Shown here in pieces: positions 46,860 to 57,386 of a stretch of 64,000 nt of DNA (positions are counted from its first letter, which is position 1; each line of letters opens with the position of its first letter). The notes beneath the pieces were generated by a model. It was not told the origin of the DNA and searched no databases. It saw only the letters and a program-made list of their open reading frames with translations. The translations under genes and the position numbers were made by a program. The DNA lies in the NCBI GenBank assembly GCA_947683625.1, contig CANTUR010000675.1, positions 1,972,364 to 2,036,363 of the forward strand, written 5' to 3'. The stretch is from Mallotus nudiflorus. Its lineage: Eukaryota > Streptophyta > Magnoliopsida > Malpighiales > Euphorbiaceae.

Positions 46860-47260
46860 TTACAACCATCGAGACTAAGAAAACCATTAATCCTTTATCT
46901 AGCTATTAAAAAGGAAGCAGTTGGGGTAATGTTAGCTCAAAAAGGAGAGGAAAAGTTCAAAAATATAGTGTACTATCTAAGTAAGAAATTCCTACCCTAA
47001 AAAGTTAACTATAATATGGTAGAGAAGACATGTTTGGTAGTGATATGGATAACTAAAAAGCTTCAGTACTATTTCCAATCTTATAGAGTTCAAGTAGTTT
47101 CTAAACATAATCCCCTTAGATATCTTTAATAAACTTCATCACTCACAAGAAAGTTGGCTTGATGGTTGGTCTTGCTCATGGAATTTGACATTAATTATGT
47201 GGCAAAGAATGTTGTAAAAGGAAGAGCGGTAGTAGACTTCTTAGCCTAGAATTCAGTAGA
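46860..47260 (+). pseudogene. RNase H (gypsy type) of element E
   Basis: RKPLILYLAIKKEAVGVMLA, NIVYYLSKKF, NYNMVEKTCLVVIWITKKLQ and QVVSKHNPLRYL give the standard gypsy RNase H order. LLMEFDINYVAKNVVKGRAV and DFLA end it. Four stops at Gln or Trp codons. Confidence 0.87.
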
Positions 47261-47319
47261 GGATGGTTAGGAATGGGAACTACAATTTCCATATAAGCAC
47301 TTGGGGGAGATAAAGGTCC

Positions 47320-47730
47320 AAGGTTGGAGTATGTACTTTGATAGAGCTGTTAACTATAAAAGGGAAGGTATTAAAGTAATTTTTATTACATTAGAGAGAG
47401 AAATGATTCCGATAGCAAAAAGATAGGAATTCAAGGTAATAAATAATCAAGCTGAATATGAAGCATGCATTTTTAGGATGGAGGCATTATGGAATGTCAG
47501 GGTAGAAGAGGTCACTATATATGAGGACTCTATGCTAGTGATAAAGTAGGTGTCAAAGGAATGGGAAGTAAGGGAAGATAGGTTACGACTATATTGGAAT
47601 TTCTTGGCTACTCTTTGCTATCCTTTACTCAGTAAAAATTCATTCATTTACTATAAGAACATAATCAAGTAGCAAATGCTTTAGCTACTTTAGCTTCAAT
47701 GTGGAAAAGTGGGAAGAAAATAGAGACAAG
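47320..47730 (+). pseudogene. Second, archaeal-type RNase H of element E
   Basis: GWSMYFDRAVNYKREGIKVI (the D-G-A motif reads D-R-A), VINNQAEYEACIFRMEALWN with the conserved N-Q-A-E-Y-E-A, VEEVTIYEDSMLVIK and VSKEWEVREDRLRLYWNF. The closing A-L-A-T-L-A-S-M-W-like part (about 47680-47705) is frame-shifted. A second RNase H between the first and the integrase defines the Tat lineage, so this domain carries the lineage call. Confidence 0.88.
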
Positions 47731-47799
47731 CCCCTTATTCTCATAAAGTATTAGGTCCCCTATTACTAAGAGATAAGGGTGATACTATTTGATACTACT

Positions 47800-49053
47800 A
47801 AAAAGTCATGGTTTTATTATCTACAACAATATTTAGAAATGGGGCAATTTCTTGAAGATGCTGATAAGAAAGAGAGGACGTCTTTAAGGGTATTGTCTAG
47901 ATAATTCATTAGTCATAATGGAATACTGTATAAGAAAATGCCAACTGGGGTGCATTTGAGGTGTGTTAATAAGGACAAAGCTTGAAAGCTTATAGAACCA
48001 GTCCATGAAGGAGTATATGGGCCATATATGAATGGGATAGTCTTGGCTAAGAATATAGCATGTCAAGGTTACTTTTGGCTAATAATAGAAGCAAATTATG
48101 TGAACTTTATGAAAAAATGCCATAACTATCAAGCTTATAGTGATGTTAGTCATCTACCTTCTATAGAATTTCAAGGATTGACCTCTCCCTAGCCATTTGC
48201 AGTTTAGGGAATTAATATCATAAGGGAGATAAGGCCAATGACATCAAATGTTCATCATTATATTATGGTGGCAATTGATTATTTCTCTAAATGGGTAGAA
48301 GCACAGTCTTACACTTTTTTCGGGTCAAAATAGATGGCAAAGTTTATAAAAAGGAATATAATCTACAAATATGGACTACCTCATTATGTTGTCACTGATA
48401 ATGGTGTTCAGTTTCAAGTATAGACAACTGCCTTCCTAAAAGAGTACAAAATTGAGCATTATAGGTTATCTCCATATAAACTCCAGGAAAACAAAGCAAT
48501 AAAAGATGTAAATAAAAATGTGAAGAGGATCCTAGCTCAAATGATGGAAAATTATAGGGATTAAGTAAATTATCTATAGTTTTCATTGTGGGGATATATA
48601 ACAATAACTAGAACTTTTACTAAAGTCACTCTATATTTTTTAGTGTATGGGTGTGAAGCTGTATTACTGATAGAAGTTAAGGTTCAATCATTGCAGGTCC
48701 TATTAGAATATAAAATTCCTGAGTATCAATGGGTGGAGAGCAAATTGGCATAGTTGATGTTGTTGGATGAGAAGAGAATAAAAGCCATTTACCACTCGCA
48801 GTTGTATCAAAAAAGGATAGCCTGGGCTTAAACTAAGCAAGTCAATCCAAGAAAGATAAAAGAAAGTGATTTAGTGTTAGAGCCTACTAAAATAATCATG
48901 ACTGATCCACGAGGAAAGTTTAAGCCAAATTGGGAAGGTCCTTATCTAGTAAAGAAGTTATTCTCCAAAGGTGCTACTATTTCGCCTGATTTAGAGGGAA
49001 ATTATTTCAGAGAGCCCATCAACTTGGATAAGCTTAAGAAATACTTTTTGTAA
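47800..49053 (+). pseudogene. Integrase of element E
   Basis: SHNGILYKKMPTGVHLRCVN leads to the HHCC finger, HEGVYGPYMNG and KKCHNYQ, where the second Cys is Tyr. The core has PFAV-stop-GINII (first Asp region altered), MVAIDYFSKWVEAQSYTF, and YGLPHYVVTDNGVQFQ with an intact Asp. Then comes QENKAIKDVNKNVKRILAQM, where the usual Glu is Lys or Asp. LVYGCEAVLLIEV and DLVLEPTKII...GKFKPNWEGPYLVKKL give the C-terminal part. The natural stop follows KKYFL (49051-49053). Confidence 0.9.
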
Positions 49054-49479
49054 TGTCTCACTTGGAAGAAAACCTCAAAAGAGGTTGTCTAGGAAAAAAT
49101 TAAAGATGAAAAATAAATAAAATAAAAATAAAGGTCCTGCTGAATTGAAAACCTTGAAAAGACATTCCAGGCGAAAATTAAGGACATGTAAAAGGGGAGA
49201 GAAAAAAAGAGAAAAAATAGTTAGTTGGAAAACTTACAAGGGCAAGCCATCTAACGATAAGAGTCATATCAGAAGTGAAATGCATAGTTATTTGTGCTTA
49301 AATTAAATGAAATTATTTTCCTTTGTTACTGTTAAATGTTACATAAAATGCTTATTACAAACTGACTAACTAAAAGAAAACTACGTTAAGCAAAGAGTAA
49401 TATGTATTAAGTTTCATGAACTAATTTTTCTTTTTCTTTTCTTCTATTGAATACCTTGAACAATTGATGAATGAAGCTC
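49054..49479. other. Spacer between integrase and antisense module of element E
   Basis: A-rich, with GGTCCTGCTGAATTGAAAACC and GAAAAGACATTCCAGGCGAA words; no frame is supported. It would be the 3' side of both converging transcripts. Confidence 0.5.
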
Positions 49480-50683
49480 TATTGTCCTTTTATTCTTCAT
49501 AAATTCATCCTTTTCTATTTATTAAAGCTGAATCCACTCCTTGTACTGATTGTCAATAGATAGATCTCCGTCGTAGGCAATGTGCCTCTAAATGATTCTA
49601 CGAGGCCAAGTTACAACCAAGTTGTCTAAAAAATTTTAAGTAAAGGGCCCTAGCTTGAATTCATATAGTAGCTCCATAACCAGTTGCATATTGATGGCAA
49701 AGTCAAGCAAGGTTATAGAAGGTAACGAGGCTAGGTATGGGGACACAGTATGTGTAGGATTAAATGGTTACATGATTCAATCTCCACCATGGACACATCC
49801 ACTGGACCTTAGTATCAGAGAAAATGGCTAACTAATTCTTGACATCTTCTGGCATCGGGTGTAATTTTCTACTGTGATAATGTTTTGCTTTATAATGGGT
49901 TATGTCTCTAGGACGCTTAAGTAATTTTAGTTTCTCTTAAAACCAAGGTTAAAAAATGAAGTTAATGAAAAAAAAGAAAAAGAAAGGAAAAGAAAAAATC
50001 AACCTCTAAGAGCAGTGGACTCCTAGAGAAGCGTCGAGTTTTTGAGAACCATCGAGTCCAATGATGGTCTTCACCATAATGAGGGGTAAAGGATTAAGTC
50101 CTACTTCCACTTGATCCAGAATGTGGGAAACCTAAAAATCATAGTTATCGAAAGGAGAAACAAATAAGAATTGGGTGTATAAGTAGAGAGTAATCATCCG
50201 AGACCAGTAAACCTCCATGCTACTTGCAGTAATAGTAGCATCTAGAAAAGATTTAATTAAAATCTTAGTTCTAAAAATATGACAAATGGATGACTATAGA
50301 GGAAGGTTGAATGATCAAACCATGTAATGTTAAATGGAATGCAAATCTGGGCTCGTAAGTTGTGGGGTTGCAATTTGATAAGAAGAATTGTCCTGATAAC
50401 CTAAGATAGCTTTGCACTCCTCAAGTAAAGGACATATCTCAAAGTTATTGAATTGAAAGACATACTTGCTAGGGTCCTAGAATTGAGCTGCAGTATGTAT
50501 GAAAGGAGAGTTGATTTTCCTAGCATGTAGAGATTAAAAAACAAACAGTTAGAATGGTTCTAATTTTGCCCATATACGTCCATCTAAGCTTCTTAAAATT
50601 GATCATTGTTAATTAAGGCTTTTCTCCATCATATTTGGGGATTTAGTTATGTTGAGGACGTGAAGTTGAGGGTTTGTAGGCAT
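49480..50683 (-). pseudogene. Antisense DUF7745-like reading frame of element E
   Basis: On the minus strand an ATG at 50683-50681 starts MPTNPQLHVLNITKSPN. HARKINSPFIHTAAQF and DPSKYVFQFNNFEICPLLEE follow, then CKAILGYQDNSSYQIATPQL (about 50520-50360). The E-I-C-P-L-L-E-E-x-x-A-I-L-G pattern matches plant proteins annotated as DUF7745, as I remember the family. QVSHILDQVEVGLNPLPLIM with VKTIIGLDG (about 50130-50050) and KVQWMCPWWRLNHVTI (49815-49765) also fit. RQLGCNLAS lies near 49630. Function is unknown. Such frames are often found in plant genomes beside Tat-type retrotransposons. A dozen stops and frameshifts. The name DUF7745 is from memory and needs a profile search. Confidence 0.62.
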
Positions 50684-50718
50684 AGAAGAAAGTGATTGTG
50701 TGAGTTTTACAGGATAAA

Positions 50719-50727
50719 TTAGGGTTT
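50719..50727 (-). promoter_or_regulatory. Telo-box in the leader of the antisense DUF7745-like frame
   Basis: AAACCCTAA on the minus strand, 36 bp before the antisense ATG, next to a CT-rich stretch (ACTTTCTCTTTTTT). Plant genes for ribosomal and housekeeping proteins often have this motif just 5' of the start. Presence is certain; function is inferred. Confidence 0.45.
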
Positions 50728-50756
50728 TAAAAAAGAGAAAGTTAATGGAATGGAGT

Positions 50757-50855
50757 GTTGAGGTGTCACCTTACCGTTCAGGCAATGCCTCAACATGAAA
50801 AGGTGACTATTCATCATCTTATTACCATAAGGCATCACCTCATTGCTGAGGTGAC
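50757..50855. repeat. Palindromic GAGGYGAYGCCTC-like cluster upstream of the antisense DUF7745-like frame
   Basis: TTGAGGTGTCACCTTA, CAGGCAATGCCTCA, AAGGCATCACCTCA and TGAGGTGACA lie within 100 bp, about 75 bp upstream (minus strand) of the antisense ATG. Confidence 0.7.
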
Positions 50856-51039
50856 ATATCATCAATAGATAGGGGCATATTAAATTTTTATTGTGATCAA
50901 ACTATTTCCTATTCAATTAAAAAATGCAGTAGAACAGATGCTAAGTTCATATATAAACAGGATATTTATGTTTTTAAAATTCTTACTTAATCAGAGATTC
51001 CAATTAAGATAAACATGAACTTCAATGTCTACAGTTCGA

Positions 51040-51690
51040 ATGAATAATAAAATTATAATAAAAAATAGTCTGAAGAAAGTCTAGTCCTATTCTGTGATGC
51101 ATCTGAATCTGTAGCCTCTGCATCATCTCTCTCCACATCTTCTCCACCACTATCTTCAATATCTCTAGCACCATCATCATCCTCTTTGTCCTTATCATCA
51201 TCATCAACCTGAAGAGCAGTAACTTGGCGCTGAATAGTTTGATCCTAGCCTACCTGACATCATTTTGGGCCTATCTAAGTACAATTTGAGGTAAGCAATC
51301 TATCCAAGTACAATTTGAGGTAAGCAATCAAATCAATAAACATACATATAAAAATAAGAGATTTTATTACCTTCTATTATTATATCACACTCATCAGATA
51401 ATCTAACTAAGCCTTTATCAGTCTATACATATACTCTCCTTACTCTTGGGGTATGTGCATAGTGAATGAATTATTATGATTAATATTTTGTCAAGTTGAC
51501 TTAAAAAGCAAGGTTAAGGAAAGACTTATATGTATAATGATGTTCGGAATGCACGCTGGTGTCAAGCTCTTATCCAATGTCAAAAACTAGCGAGACAGGT
51601 CTCCTAAAGGTAACCAGCAGCAAGTTAATAAGTCAAGAGTGGAAGCAAATTGACCAGCTACCATCTGAGAGCTAGAATCGGAGGAGGCCC
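51040..51690 (-). pseudogene. Antisense acidic C-terminal part of the PMD module
   Basis: Minus-strand translation gives a Ser/Gln-rich stretch SSDSSSQMVAGQFASTLDLL (about 51685-51620). After an apparent intron or gap comes RLSDECDIIIE (about 51410), then QTIQRQVTALQVDDDDKDKE and GGEDVERDDAEATDSDASQN (51250-51080). An acidic tail is common at the end of PMD and related proteins. It is separated from the PMD core by the solo LTR. Removing that LTR and one GCTGC copy would leave a readable join (about 51697/54889). Whether it belongs to the same gene is inferred. Confidence 0.45.
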
Positions 51691-51701
51691 TAGTAGGCTG
51701 C

Positions 51702-54700
51702 TGTAATATCCCGTGTTTTTAAAATATTTTAATACTGCATCGGGATATGCAGTGTTAATAATTTTTGTATATATATTATGATATTTTACGAGTTGATATG
51801 TATTTAAAACCTATTTTAATTATTGTGTCTTATTTACAGTGCTTTATGTAAAATTTTCCCGGGACTTGTATTTTCGGGGAAATTTTCACGTAAATAATTT
51901 ATTATTAATTATTTTAAATATATTTTCGAACTTGCATGAACTCATACATATTTTTAAATTACTAAATAAAGCCTATGTGTGTATATATTTATTTAATTAG
52001 GGTTTAAAATATTACCCTAATATTTTATTATTTGTTTATTAATTTTATTGTTATTTAATTATTTTATTTATTATTAAATTTTAAATTATTATAATAATGT
52101 GTGGTGTGTGATTTTTCCCAAATATTTTATTAAAATTATTTTTTTTTCTTTTCTTTTTTCTTTTTTCTTTTTCTTTTCTTCTTCTTCTTCTTCCTTCCCG
52201 AGCCCGACCCTCCTCCATCTTCCCCTCACCGCTGCTACTACTCCGATCACTGGCCGTCAGAGTGCCTCCCCTGTGTGTCACCGTCTTCTCCAGCTGCTCC
52301 GCCGCCCCTAGCTTCCTTCCCCGGTGCCGGCTAGCTCCAATTCCACCATTTTGACCGAAACTTCCCTCCTCACCGTTCACCAACTTTTCGGCCACCATTT
52401 TCGACACCCGCCAATCTCTTTCTTCTCCTTGAGCTCCGGTGAGTGTGATTCTAGCTTTTTTTTAAGCTTAAATGGTCTTGATTTGCTTAGGTTTCGAATT
52501 TTCAATTTCGGCCATATTAGGGTTTTTGATTTTTTTGAACTTTGAATTGATTGATTCATGAAAAGTCACTTCACAAATGTTGTTCCTCTTATCTTAATCT
52601 ACATGTATGAACTTTTTTGGAATTTTTGGAGATTATTTTGATTTTTGGGTATTTTTGAATATTTTAATATTATTTTCTAATTTTCGAAAATTAATTAAAT
52701 AAATTATGAAATTATGTTTTATGATAAATATAGGTATTGAAATGAATTATAGGAATTTATTTGGAATTTTTATGAATTTCTATGTATTTATTTTTAATTA
52801 TTTAAGTTTATGTAATTTTGGAAAATTAGGGTTAATTGTGTTTTAAATTGAAATTAATTGGTTAATTGAGTTTAATTATTGATATTATTGATAAATATGT
52901 TGAGAAAATTAATTTTGGATAATTATACTATTTTTGGTGAATTTTTGAAGTAATTATAGTATATTTATATATATAGGGGTATTTTGATAATTTTACCCTA
53001 AATTGGCTAAAAATGTAATTTAATTGGTTTTAATAGTTATTTAAGGTATAAAAATGATTTCTACAAATTATTTGGTATTTTTAACTAATTAAAACTATTT
53101 TTCGTGAATTATTTTCAATTATATATATAATATACGGTTTTACTAATAAAATGAGTTTTTATCGGTTTTTAATGTGTTTAAAGGTTAATTATGTAATTTC
53201 TACTTATAAAATGAATTTCTATGTTATAAGGGTATTTTTGGTATTTCTGAAATTGTTCTGTGATTGTGGACCCCGGTCGGTAGATTGTAGTCTGGAGTCC
53301 GACCGAGGAGTTGCGGATGAGTGGTTGAGCCTGTTTTTCGAAGTGTGTTTCTTTGCAGGGTCGGCTCTACTCTTTGAGTAGAGAGATGTCCGTTTTACAG
53401 GGGAGGTTCTGCCGAATTTTCGGTAGAATTCTCATAAAACGTGATGTCCGGTCGATCCGTAATTTCGATTCTGTATTTAATATTCTAGATCGAATTCTAG
53501 GATTTCTGTTAGGGTTATTCTGATTTCTGTTGTTATTGTTTGTTTAGTTGCGCCGAGACCGAGGCCTAGTGGACCAGGCCCGTCGGATCCATCTCGTGGA
53601 GCGCATTAAGTGTGAGTTACTATATTATATATATATGTTTAGGGTGCATGATTTTAGAAATATATGTTTTATTTTAATTAAATATGCATAAATAATTTGA
53701 TTAGTATTTAAGTTTATTTTTAGTTTACTTTTGGTATATATTAAATTATGTGCATGTTTAATTAATAAATTATATTTAAAATATTTTTAATATATTTCTA
53801 GCTTAATTTATAATTTGATTGGGTTTATTTGACGTATATATATTCGAAATATACCTGGTTTACTTTTGGTATATTTCCAGTATATATATGGTTTATATTG
53901 TTATTTTATTTAAATTCATGCATCATTTATTTGTGAATGAATATTTTATATTTATTAATGAAGGATATCGATAGAACGTGCTATCTAGTGGGCAGCACTA
54001 GGACCGAGTACGTACCGGTGCGCTTATAGTAGATAGGCTATATTACTAACCTATTTGTGGATATTGATTGGTTATGATTATTTGATGTGTGAGATGTGAT
54101 TTGGGTGTGATTGCTGGAGCTCGGTTGATCAAGTGTCTCGGGGCCAATCACACTGGCAGTCAGACTGCTGGAGCTCAGTTGACTTAATGTCTCGGGGCCA
54201 ATCTACTGTCTAAATGGATTAAGTGGATATATTTGGATTAAGTGAGCTTGTATGGCTAGAGTGTTGTCTAACACTGTTTGAGGTTTCGATATCATAGGGT
54301 TCTATTTGATCCTTCATAAACGATGATTTTCAGTAAAATAAATATAAAATGATTTTATTGCATATGTGTGTATTGCCTGTATATATACATATTATATATA
54401 TATTATTGACTTATGCATTGTCATTTAGTATGCATGTATATATATTATAGTAATTCACTCAGTGAGGTCTGACTCCCCTCCGTTGACTATTTTTTCAGGA
54501 GAGTCATCGTCTTCAGACCTCAGTAGCAGGCCTGTACGCCGAATTTCTTTCGCCCCGGCTTCTTTGTGTAAACTGCTTCCCTGAGTCTTGAGTTTTATTT
54601 TATCTAGACACTGCAGTAGTCATTAAATATTTAAAGAGATATTGTATTATATTTGAACTGGATTTGTATTAAAAGATTTTATATATATGTAACGATGAGG

Positions 54701-54883
54701 ATTTGATTTAAATCCAGTTGGTGGAAATGATATTGTGATATTTATGATTTTTATTTCCGCTGCATTTAATATTGTTATTGCTATTGCATGTTTTATTTTA
54801 TTTTTAGGCTTGCTACGAGTTCCGGATTCGAAAGAATTCCCGTTCCCTAGCTCCGGTCATGAACCCTATTTTGGGTCATGACA
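51702..54883 (+). mobile_element. Solo LTR of a Tekay-like Ty3/gypsy family, inserted in element E
   Basis: TGTAATATCCCGTG... to ...TTTTGGGTCATGACA, flanked by GCTGC on both sides (51697-51701 and 54884-54888). Length 3182 bp. Blocks match the LTR of element C in the opposite orientation: GTAGAGAGATGTCCGTTTTACAG, AATTCTCATAAAACGTGA, GTCTCGGGGCCAATC and the CGTACCGGTGCG block. No internal region remains, so it arose by LTR-LTR recombination. The CT-rich tract followed by a GC-rich stretch (52140-52440) is part of the LTR, probably the promoter/leader zone; open frames there are not genes. Confidence 0.93.
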
Positions 54884-54899
54884 GCTGCACTCCAGTCAA

Positions 54900-56339
54900 A
54901 GTGCCCTTACCACTCTAGTCAGTATAGGGATGCTAAGGAGGTCTCTCTTGAGGAACAAGTTTAGCTTAAAATGTAAATCCTATGGCTACCATCTAAAATT
55001 AAAAAAAATAAGTTAGAAGGTGACACTTATGAGTAAAAACATAAAATCAGATGCTCATCTGAGAGGTAGATGCAGTGGATAGAGGCACCCTCTGTAGAAG
55101 ATTAGCACAAACAAAGTCAAGATATTGATTCTTGCATCTCACTATATGGTATCTTGTTACCCACCAGTAAATATGTCCAGAACATACCAATGTGAGAGGA
55201 CTTAGGGATGTGCCTTGCTCGAGTGCCCCAATGCCAGAATAAGAATCATTCACCGAGATATCAGACTTTAAAGTCAGACCCTTAAAGGAGGACTCTCTTT
55301 TAAGACAACATTTTAGAGCAGACCATAGCCAATCTATCTTGTGGTCTCCATAAGTCCTGACATAACTATAGAAGCACAAAAATAGGTAAGAATGATAAAT
55401 TTTTTATTATATGCTACTAACAATGACTTAGTGTTTTACAGGTACCTCATCCCAAGTCAAAGAGTTGAGCCACTCACAATGAATGTGCACAATGGTTAGG
55501 TGCCTCTTCATAGTACGATTGGAGCTCTATCTAGCTAGAGAAAGGAAACAAACATCATTGACATGAGACAACCCACGAATAAGCTCAAGCTCTAAAGTCC
55601 AAACCAGCAAAAAGAAATTGTTAATGGATAATATAATGATTATTAAGGTGAAAGGGGAGAGGAAAATACTAGTACAGCATGCCAAAAGACGCAGAATCAT
55701 CTGGCTCCTCGAACTACCTCATTTATGCTCATATATAAGTAGGTCAAAGCATAGCTACCCCAATCATATGTAGCTACCAGATCTAAGTCTCATAGCAACA
55801 TCAGGAATATCAGGTCAATGGAACTGACAATATTAGCAAAGAGGGTGGTGCCCAGGAGGTAAACAAGGAAGGCTCTTACCACATAGTCAATCTAGTAGGT
55901 TGTGGTGGCAACCTCAACTTAGGCATGAGTGCAATAATCCTAAATAGAGTCAATCTTCACAATATAAGTCCCTTTCATATCTAGGACCATGCTAAGGAGG
56001 TACTTAATGTAAGCTACTCTGTTAATTGTCATTCGATGTAGACTCATATCAAAAGGAATAGCATCTCCTGCAAATGCAATACTAGTGACAACAACAAAAG
56101 AGAGAGGATTCAGAATGAACTCTCTGAATGGGAGGTGGAATGTGTGAGTAATATCAAACTATCTCTCCATCAAAGATGGAGAGGTTAGTGATTTTTTTGG
56201 CCCTGCGTAGCTGGGAGTACGAGAATAAAGTCCAAGAATCTAAAATATCAAATACGAGCTTTAATATCATATGTGAGCTTATCGTACCAGGCTCAAGCAC
56301 CACTAAAGTTCTTAGCACCCTTAAAAGTGTGTGCATCAT
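54900..56339 (-). pseudogene. Antisense plant mobile domain (PMD) reading frame of element E
   Basis: The minus strand, from an ATG at 56339, reads the PMD (aminotransferase-like, MAIN/MAIL family) pattern. ITHTFHLPFREFILNPLSFV is followed by VVTSIAFAGDAIPFDMSL (about 56155-56045). VRAFLVYLLGTTLFANIVSS (55885-55825) precedes DLDLVATYDWGSYALTYLYM, then NEVVRGAR-stop-FCVFWHA (about 55775-55675). These equal the conserved T-H-T-F-H-L-P, G-x-x-L-F-A and D-L-x-x-V-x-x-Y-x-W-G-x-A-x-L-A-Y-L-Y motifs. PMD proteins help silence transposons and control splicing in Arabidopsis. PMDs are known to be carried by plant gypsy and Mutator-like elements. Stops and frameshifts (near 56160, 55960, 55915, 55795 and 55690) show decay. 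A further 110-codon open part (55047-55379) may be the C-terminal half. Confidence 0.78.
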
Positions 56340-56412
56340 GCTAAAAAATAAAACAAGGAAGTGAATAGATATATAACATGTTTAAAATTAAAAATGGGGT
56401 CAGAATACAATC

Positions 56413-56605
56413 AAAGAGGTGACGCTTCAATATAAAGAGGCGACACCTCATCGAAGAGGCAACACCATAATGTGATCAAATGATGCTTTAGTGTCATTGT
56501 TTTAAGGCTAATGCCTTAGTCAAAGAAGCGATCACCTCTTTATTGAGGCGATGCCTCATTGATGAGGCAATTGCCTCAACAATGAGGTGATGCCTTAATG
56601 AGTCA
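56413..56605. repeat. Dense palindromic GAGGCGATGCCTC cluster upstream of the antisense PMD frame
   Basis: Units include GAGGTGACGCTTC, GAGGCGACACCTC, GAGGCAACACC, AAGGCTAATGCCTTA, GATCACCTC, GAGGCGATGCCTC, GAGGCAATTGCCTC and GAGGTGATGCC. The stretch ATTGAGGCGATGCCTCATTG (56541-56560) is nearly self-complementary and continues to 56595. It lies about 75 bp upstream of the antisense ATG. Confidence 0.8.
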
Positions 56606-57068
56606 AAGAACAACATTCTATTCATGGTTTTTCATAAAATTCTTAATTTAATCAATCTCATTTCTATTTTAAATAATAAATAAACATTTATTAATCCTAA
56701 CTCGATGTTATTTTGTAGGAAAAATTAATTGAATCAGTTAGTAACCTCTCTAGAAGCTAAAGCACAAATGTGAGAGCCCAAATCCTCGATTAGAGGGATA
56801 ATGTCTCTCATGGAGAATCTAAAAGTCTAAAGAGGATGCACAAAAGGTGGTACGAGGTTCCACTTGGGAAGGTCTAAAGTAAATGAAAAACATGAGTAGA
56901 AAAGAAGAAAGGAAAGAAAATGAAAAAAGAGAAAGAGAGAAATAAGAAAATATAGGGAAGTTTTTTATAAAAGAAGAAAGAAATCTTTTTATATCAAGAA
57001 AGGCAAAGAAAGAAATTTGATAAATAGAAAAAGAAGTTTGAGAAAATAAATGTACAAAACAAAAATTT
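56606..57068. other. Purine-rich non-coding region of element E
   Basis: No frame supported; long A/G runs at 56880-57050 (GAAAGAAAA, GAGAAAGAGAGAAA). Confidence 0.55.
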
Positions 57069-57262
57069 ACCTCTTGGGTTGTACCTTGAGGTTGATAGCA
57101 TAGAGTTTGAGGAATTAACCTCTCAAGTTATATCTTGAGGTTGATGGTAAAAAATTTAAGAATTGACCTCTCGGGTTATACCCTAACACTGACGACATGA
57201 CAGTCAAAAAAATTAATTACTCTGGTTATACCCTAAGGTTGACGGTGTAGAGTTTAAAGATG
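57069..57262 (+). repeat. Four degenerate tandem repeats of about 50 bp near the 3' LTR of element E
   Basis: Units start at 57069, 57118, 57166 and about 57219. They share ACCTCTYGGGTTATACCYTRAGG and TTGAYGGYATAGAGTTTRA. Tandem repeats in the 3' untranslated region are a recurrent property of Tat-lineage elements. Confidence 0.75.
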
Positions 57263-57355
57263 ACAGCACATAAGATCAAGTGTATCCTTTTAATTTTTGT
57301 ACATAATTGATTTTTTAAAAATATTTGATTATATGAATTCAGTTTTTTTTTTTTA

Positions 57356-57386
57356 AATTAAGGGGGCAAACTATAGAGATTCAGTT
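57356..57386 (+). other. Polypurine-tract region of element E
   Basis: AATTAAGGGGGCAAACTATAGAG lies about 15 bp before the 3' LTR start. The GGGGGCAAACT form is familiar from Tat/Athila-type elements. The exact priming site is uncertain because of the spacing. Confidence 0.6.

Noticed and set aside
52081..52545. Serine/proline-rich frame and its basic antisense partner
   Set aside because: They come from a CT-rich tract of the solo LTR (TTCTTCTTC repeats read as Ser or as Lys/Arg) and match no protein family.
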